Shown here one piece after another: positions 1 through 9,000 of a DNA stretch of 41,609 bases (positions are counted from its first letter, which is position 1; each line of letters opens with the position of its first letter). Location: contig DGWK01000036.1 of assembly GCA_002395235.1 (NCBI GenBank), forward strand, positions 3,402 through 45,010, read 5' to 3'. The stretch comes from Lachnospiraceae bacterium UBA4260. GTDB taxonomy: Bacteria; Bacillota; Clostridia; Lachnospirales; Lachnospiraceae. The notes beneath the pieces were generated by a model. It searched no databases. It was not told the DNA's origin and saw only the letters and a list, made by a program, of their open reading frames with translations. The translations under genes and the position numbers were made by a program.

Positions 1-3000
1 AGCCTGAAGGCATTCTCGACGAAAGAGACCCTTACCATTGATATGGTGAACGGGGATCAGTTTGTCGTGGATGTGACGGATGCGCAGGATGGAGTGTATG
101 AATATAAAATAGAGGAATCCGCCGGTAACGCGATTGAATTGGGCTCAGAGTATGAAAGTAATTGGTACTTATTATCTACACTCACAACAGCTGATGGCGC
201 AAAGTACTATTATGTTACTCCGGTTTCATTGAATGGCTCTACATCAATAAACGGCTCGATTAATTCGTTTTATAATACGGCAGACATTAATAATATAACC
301 CATGTACAGATTGGAAATGAATCTGCCGCTCCGAGTTGGGCGGGCGTTACTTCGCATACATATCAATCAGGAGATTCTGTAACCAGTGAACTGATTCATG
401 TCTCTAATGCTGCCGATAATTACTATAAAATTGTTAATGGCGATAATAATAATCGCGAAGCATTCGGCAATGAGAGCGTTCTCTGTAAATATGAGATCAC
501 ATCGACGGATAGTGAAGGAGTTGGCAGTATAAAGCTAGGGACTTTGCCTGATCTTAAGCTTCAGACGGTCTTCAAGGATTCAAGCGGGGAAGTAATCAGC
601 GGCAGTCTTCCGAGCGATTACAAGCTTCTTATCAAAATGGTCAGAGATGGGAATACTTACTATGCCCTTCAGCCGGTAGATGCAAGCAAGAACCCTTCGG
701 ACCCTTCTGAGCCTTTGAAATTCTATAAATATACGGAACAGTGGGGACAGGGCAAAATTGGTACAGATCCATATTATTACTCCGGCAATGGATCTGAAAC
801 GATTTCTACACAGGTTGTAACTGGTGCGGACAGCTTGACTGCAGACTTGATTCTGCACAGAGTTCCCGGAGCAGTATTTTACAATGAAAATACTATTGGC
901 GGCACACAGGGCAGTGACCTGACCAAGGATCTTTTCTCTACTTCTTCTGAAATTAATAAAACAGGCGATGCCAATCTCATGACCACTACCTTCGAAAAAC
1001 AGAAGGATGACGGTGTGGATCATGAAATTAACGTTAATTTCTACAAAGAGCATAAGCCTAACGTCAGCGATGCAGAGCCGAAAACAGGCAACAACTTGAA
1101 TACAGCGGAGAATGCATATTTCTTCCGTGTTCGTCTCTACAATGAGGGCAAGCTTGTTGCTTATAAGATCGTTCCTGTGACAACTGCTGAAGCCGGCATG
1201 GCAAACAGCACCGGCAAATTTACGCATACAATTGCAGCTAACGAGGAATTTCAGTTAGTAGATGATAAGGGCATAGATATTACAAACGGAAAACTTCACT
1301 ATGACCCGACTGTTTATACAAGTGATGTCCGTCTCTATCAGGCGAATACTCCCGGTCAGATTCCGGCAAATCTGCAGGAAGTATCAGCAAAAGGAACGGA
1401 TACACTGAATGGACTTGATTTCTGGTATAACAACTATAGTGAGAACAAAGACGGCGATACGATCACAAAGACACAGACTGATCTTGGGCTGTATGGCGCT
1501 TATAAGAAAAAGTATCAGGTTCAGATCGTGATTGATCCGTCGGCTGCACCGACAAGGGCTGATGGTATTCAGTTGTCCGTTGAAGCAGCACATCAGACGA
1601 CAAATGTTGACAAATTAGCACTCAGTGATATCACTGCGAGTGTTCCCTATCGCACAGAAACGACTGAAGATGGGAAGAAAATCATAACGTATCTGATTGA
1701 GGATCAGACAACGAATCCGGCTACATTCAACTGGACTACTCATCCTAATAATAATACTATTACCGGCAATGAAACCTTTACATTGCTCCTGAAGCAGAAT
1801 GGCAAGGATATCACTAATGGCTATCCGGTTACGATCGGGAATAAGTATTACAGTGTCAGTTATGATACAGGCATAGTCGATGGCAGAAACAGATTCATTG
1901 ATGATACAACTGATATAACTACGATCACACATTTCATCAATCTGACAGAGGCTGAATATGACGATGCGATCGACCCTTACGACGTATTGGGCGAAGGTGC
2001 GGAGTATGGAATCATCGCCGATGAGTATGAAAGAAAAGATCATACAGAGACCAACTTTGCCGTAAACAAATATTTCGAGAATACAGGTGCAGGCATAGAT
2101 TTGGCTGCAAACGGCGGTGAGTCAGAGGCAATGCCGTATTATATCGGTGAATACAACCATATAAAATTCACCGGAAATACAAAAGTTAATCCTGATATCT
2201 ATACCCCGAGCAACAGATCCTCCTCGTATGTCCACAGTAAGGATAATTCTGATGAAGCTGAGGATCATATTCATCAGGATGGAACGGGATATGATGTTAC
2301 TGTAATTCCTACATCTAAAAGTGATGTGAACACCTATGTGAACGGATTGATCCAGAAGCTGTCAAGTTCATCGAGCACATATGCAGGAAAGACCACTTTC
2401 AAAGCTCCGGCGGGAACCGTCCTTGATACGACAGCCTTTCCTGATAATGTGACAATCTATGTGGATGCGACAGATTTGGATATTGGCCAAACGGGTTGGG
2501 AAATCAAAAAACTTGAGGGACAGAGCATTGTAATCAATAAACCCGGCGCTGCAGTTGATATTTCAAAGGAATATGTTTCTGTATATAAGAAAAGTGAAGA
2601 CGGGAGCCTGGTGCCTGTTATTGAGCGTATGGACTCCAATACAGGCGGTAATGGTGGAGACGCGCAGCATAACGCTGATGTTGAAAACTATATTTTGAAC
2701 CACATTGTTATCAACGCATACGAAGCCACATCCGTTAAGTTTACGAATGGACCTGCAGGTCTGTTCCTTGCACCGAATGCAGACTTTGAAGAAGTAAATG
2801 GATCAGGTACCGGCTGGGTAGCAACAGGAAAGAAATTTACTCAGACGGGCGCTGAGTGGCATTTCTTCCGTACACAGCGTAAATATAAAGCAGAAGGTGA
2901 CTTTACTCTTTCTGGCACTAAGAGAATCAAGCAGGGTGAAACTGTAAAAGATTTGTCAGAATTTAGCAATCTGACATTCACCTTTGAAGTTTATGAGTGC

Positions 3001-6000
3001 AATGAGAATGGTGATATAGCTCAAGGCACTAAGGCTATTGAAACAGTAACAGCTGATAAGACAACAGGTGTGTTTGAGTTTAGTAAATTCAAGTTAGAGG
3101 TGCCAGATAAGGCAACTGAGACACACTATTATGTGATTAAGGAAAAGGTTGAAGCATCACAGGACGGTGTAACATATGATGCCAAACCGGTTTATGTTAA
3201 AGTTGTTGCAACTGCAGATGGTACAGTATTAAATCTCGCAATCAGTACTAGGGCCAGTAAGGAGGCTGAATGGTCGGTACCGATTGAACCTAAAACGAGC
3301 GAAGAGAAAAAAATTTATGAAATAGGTAATTTTGACAACACTTACGAGGATCAGAAGGGCTCGCTGAAGATCAAGAAGGCTGTAACTGAAAATGGAGCAG
3401 CACCGACATCGGATGTTGCAAAGCAGGCTCTTGCAACGACGTATGAATTCACAATTTATACGGATGAGGATTGCACAACGCCTTATAAGGTAGACGGTCA
3501 GGACCAGACTGTCGAAATCACGATCAGTGCGGATTGCGCAGATGTCACCGCTGAAGTGACCAATCTGCCTGTAGGTGACTACTGGATCAAGGAGACAGAT
3601 CCGGCAAACGGTTCCAGACCTGTCACTAATAAGGTCAAGATTACGGTTGAAGCAGACAAGGTCGGTGACGCTGCTCCCGTAGCAGAGTTCACGAATAATT
3701 ACGAGACTGTCTCTGCACAGGTCAAAAAAGTGTGGGAAGGCAGCAATAACCTGCCGCCGAGCCTCTCTGTAACGCTGTATGCAGACGATGACGCTACGGA
3801 TCATGCAGTAACATTGACGGCAAACAATGATTGGACTTCTGAGGTCATCTCCGGACTCCCGAAGTATAAAACAACGGCAGACGGAGCCCTGGTATTGGAT
3901 GAGCAGGGGAACCCTGTGGCAATCGGCTATCACTGGGTTGAAGGTTCTGTACCGAGCGGATTCTTCCTCACAAACGCAGTAGATAGTGATATCACGAACG
4001 GCAAACTCACTACTCTCACAAACACCTACCAGGAATTCAGCCTGACAACTTCTTATATTGGCACAAAGACATGGAAAGGAGCATCGAAACCGGATAGCTT
4101 AACAGTCGAATTATATGCGAATGGCAGAAAGACATCACACACACCGGAATGGACAAATAAGGAAACCAATGTCTGGACCTATGAGTTCAAGAACCTTCCT
4201 GTTTTTGATGCCGATGGAAATGCGATCAAGTATACTGCCGTAGAAACACTTACCGGATCCTATTCACAGGTGACAGAGGAGACAACTTCTGAGGAGACGT
4301 CCTATGTACAGGGGACACCGGATAGTGAGAGCGTTAAGCCTTGCTCCGACATCCACATCACTCTGAACGCACACACGGATCTGGGCTATTCGATCATTAA
4401 ATTGACCGGCAACGAAGGCTTCGTGATTTGGACACACAGAGTGCCGACAAGCAGTGAACTCAATCAGATCAACAGCGAAGGGGCCAACGAATTTGGCGAC
4501 TTTATTCACAAAAAGAAGCTCTATTACAGCGGCGTCGGACATATTGATACACCGGCAGGAACAATCGATGTGTCATTTAGTGAAACTACTAAGAAGCTGG
4601 ATGTTGAATTTGGCGGCTCTTCGACCTGGGCATGGCTGGTATACGGCAACTTCGCAGGTGCGCAGTACAATCCCGGCACGACCAAGTTTGTCAACCAATT
4701 CGAAGACACATTCGTAGAAGTCGACAAGCAGTGGCTCAATCCCGACGGAACAGCTGCCGACTGGCCTGAAGGTGTGTCAGTTACCGTTAAGCTGACAGCA
4801 GACGGCACTGAAGTGGCTGGAAAGACTGCGGTACTTGATGCGGATCATACAAGCTATAAGTTCGAAAATCTGCCTAAGTATCATGAAAACGGAACCACGC
4901 AGATCAATTACAGCGTGGAGGAAGTGAAAATAGCCGGCTATACAAGTACTGTCGGCGATCTCACAGAAGAGAGAACGATCACTATCACAAACCGGAAAGA
5001 GAACGTAAAGAAAACTCTCGAGGCAACAAAAAGCTTTAACGACTGGGGTAAGGCTGAGAGCTTTACATTTGAACTGAGACCGGTAAATAATGCACCGATG
5101 CCGGAAGGTACCGAAGAAGGTGTGAAGACGGCAACGGCAACCAGCGAGCAGGTATCGGCAAGTTTCGGTGAGATCACATATGAGGCAGCCGGAACGTACG
5201 TATATACTATCAAGGAAGTCAATGACGGTATTCCGGGCATCACCTATGATACATCAGAACATAGGGTTGTAGTCACTGTGAGTAAAGTCGGAACTTCCGA
5301 AAAGCTGACCGCAGATGTGAAGTACGACGGCGCCTCCTCTCTGACGATCATAAATAAATACGCATCCGCAAAGGCTACGCTTCAGGCGGAGAAATCTTTC
5401 AATGACTGGGGCAAGGCAGAGAGCTTTACATTCGAGCTGAGGGCTAAAGACGGAGCACCGATGCCGGCAGGTACCGAAGAAGGTGTGAAGACGGCAACAG
5501 CTACTTCGACGAATAAGACTGCAGTTTTCGGCGAAATTGAATATAAGGCAGCCGGTACGTATGAGTATACGATCACAGAAGTAAATGACGGCGTGGACGG
5601 AGTCAGCTATGACACAACTGATCATAATGTTGTGGTCACAGTGGCAAAAGAAGGCGACAACCTTGTGGTCGACGTCAAATATGATAATAAGGAAAGCCTG
5701 ACGATCACCAACACGTACACTTCCGTAAAGAAATCTATCGAAGTGACCAAGGACTTTGAAGACTGGGGCAAAGCGACAGAGTTCAAGTTCGATCTGGAGG
5801 CAGTGACTGAAGACGCGCCTATGCCGGAAGGCACTGTAGACGGCGTGAAGACAGCGACAGCTACACAAAGTGATAACCCGGTAAGCTTCGGTGATATCAC
5901 ATTTGAGAAAGCCGGAACCTACGAATATACGATCACTGAGCAGAACGGCGGTGTGGACGGTGTGACCTATGACACCACTGCCCACAGTGTTACGGTGACC

Positions 6001-9000
6001 GTCAATAAAGCAGAAGATGATACGAACGCCCTTACCGCTGAAGTTAAGTATGGCGAAAGTGACAGTCTGACGATCACCAACACCTTCACGGCTGTACAAG
6101 AGGAGCTTGAGGCGACCAAGGAATTCAATGACTGGGGCAAGGCGACGAGCTTCACATTTGAACTTACAGCATTGAGTGCATCGACTCCTGATGGACGCAG
6201 CATCTCACCTGTGCCTGTCCCGAATGGCATGACAGCAACTGCAACGGTAGATGAACCTATAGCTTCCTTCGGAAAGATCAACTATGAGAAGGCCGGAACC
6301 TACACGTACAAGATCACAGAGCAGAACGGCGGCGTAGACGGCGTTTCCTATGACACAACACCTCATACTGCTGTGGTAACTGTGTCAAAAGATCCCGAGA
6401 CGAACGCTCTCACAGCATCCGTTGAGTATGACGATGGAGAAGAAAGCCTGATCATCACGAATACTTATGAATCCGCCAAGGCAACGATCGAGGCAACCAA
6501 GAACTTCGACAGCTGGGGTAAGGCTACAGAGTTTACCTTTAAGCTGGCAGCAGTCTCTGAGGGAGCACCGATGCCTAAGGATGAAGAAGGCAATGTTGTT
6601 ACAGAGGCTATAGCAACAGAGTCTGCACGGCTGGCAAGCTTCGGCGAGATCGAATACGAGAAGGCAGGCGTCTACGAGTATACGATCACAGAGCAGAACG
6701 GCGGAGCAGACGGCGTGACCTATGACACGACACCTCATAAGGTCGTAGTTACAGTATCGAAAGCAAATGACGCAACGAACAAACTCACCGCAGTTGTCAA
6801 GTACGACGATGCGGACAGCCTGACCATTACCAACACATATACATCCACCAAGGCAGAGCTTGAAGCTACCAAGAAGCTCGATGACTGGGAAACTGCAGAC
6901 AGCTTTACCTTTACGCTTGAGGCACAGGGAGATGCGCCTATGCCTGCAGATGCAGAAGACGGCAAGAAATCTGTGGATGTAACAGAGGATGTTCCTCTGG
7001 CCAAATTCGGCGAGATCACGTACGAGAAGGCAGGTGTCTACGAGTACACGATCACAGAGGAGAAGGGCGACGCGGACGGTGTGACCTATGACACGACTGC
7101 GCATGCAGCAGTTGTCACGGTTGCAAAGGATCCAGAAACCAACGCACTGAGTGCAACGGTGAAGTATGACGGCGAGGATACCCTGATCATCACCAACACG
7201 TATGCATCTTCCAATGTCGAGCTTCAGGCGACGAAGAACTTCGCAGACTGGGGCAAGGCGGACAGCTTCACATTCACACTGAAACCTGTCAGCAAGGATG
7301 CTCCTATGCCTGAAGGAACAAATGAAGCAGGCGAAAAGACAGCAACCGCTACCCAGGCAGTGACTACTGCCAGGTTCGGAAAGATCGAATACAAGAAGGC
7401 AGGCGTCTACGAGTACACGATCACGGAAACTGATGACGGCAAGGACGGCGTGACTTACGACACGACCCCTCATAAGGTTGTCGTGACAGTCACAAAGGAC
7501 GCCGACAACAAGCTGGTCGCAGTGGCCAAATACGATGATAAGGACAGCCTGATCATCACCAATACCTATGAAGCAGCCAAGGCATCTCTGGAAGCGACGA
7601 AGAGCTTCGCAGACTGGGGCAAGGCAGACAGCTTTACCTTCGATCTGGAAGCAGTCGGAGACGCTCCCATGCCGGCAGGCGGCAAGAAGTCCGGCATCGC
7701 GACAATGAATGCTCCTGTTGTGAACTTCGGCGAGATCACATTTGAGAAAGCCGGAGAGTACAATTACACGATCACGGAGCAGAACGGCGGAGCAGACGGC
7801 GTGACTTATGACACGACCCCTCACAATGTCGTCGTGACAGTGACCAAGGGCGAAGGCAACAAGCTGAGCGCAGAAGTCAAGTACGACGATAAGGACAGCC
7901 TGACCATCACCAATACCTATGCGGCGACCAAGGCGACGATCGAGGCGACCAAGGAATTTGAGGACTGGGGCAAGGCGACGGAATTCAAGTTTGACCTTGC
8001 GGCAGTGACCGAGGGCGCACCGATGCCGTCCAAGACGACAGCAAGCGCTACAGAGGAGAACCCGCTGGCAAGCTTCGGCGAGATCGAGTATGAGAAGGCC
8101 GGAACCTACGAGTACACGATCACAGAGCAGAACGGCGGAGCAGACGGTGTCACCTATGACACGACTGCACACAAAGTAAAAGTAGTAGTAACGAAGGCAA
8201 ATGACGCCACCAACAAACTCACAGCAGCTGTGACTTATGACGGCGCAGACAGCCTGACCATCACAAACACGTACGAAGCAACAAAGGCGACTCTGGAAGC
8301 CACGAAGGACTTCGCAGACTGGGGCAAGGCGACAGAGTTCACATTTGACCTTGCGGCAGTGACCACGGGCGCACCGATGCCTGCTAAGACATCGGCGACA
8401 GCTACAGAGCAGACCCCGCTGGCAAGCTTCGGCGAGATCACATTTGAGAAGGCAGGAACCTACGAGTACACGATCACTGAAGTAAATGACGGCGTTGACG
8501 GTGTAAGCTATGACACGACAGCTCACAGGGCAGTTGTGACAGTCAGCAAAGCACAGGGAACCAACAAACTGAGCGCAAGTGTGAAGTATGACGGTAAGGA
8601 CAGCCTGATCATCACGAATACATTTACAGCAGCGGAAGCTACACTGGAAGCAACCAAGAGCTTCAACGACTGGGGCAAAGCAGAGAGCTTCACCTTTGAC
8701 CTGGCAGCAGTGACCGAAGGCGCACCGATGCCGGAGGATACGGAAGCGGTTGCTACGAAGGAAAATGTAAATGCAGTATTCGGAAAAGTAGTTTATGACA
8801 AGGCCGGAACCTACGAGTACACCATCACCGAGCGCAATGACGGAGTGGACGGCGTGACCTACGATACGACCGCACACAAGGTGAAGGTCGAAGTGACCAA
8901 GGAAGACGATGCAACTAATGCATTGACCGCGAAGGTTACCTATGACGGAGCTGATACTCTGATCGTAACTAACACCTATGCGAGCACCAGCGTTACTCTG

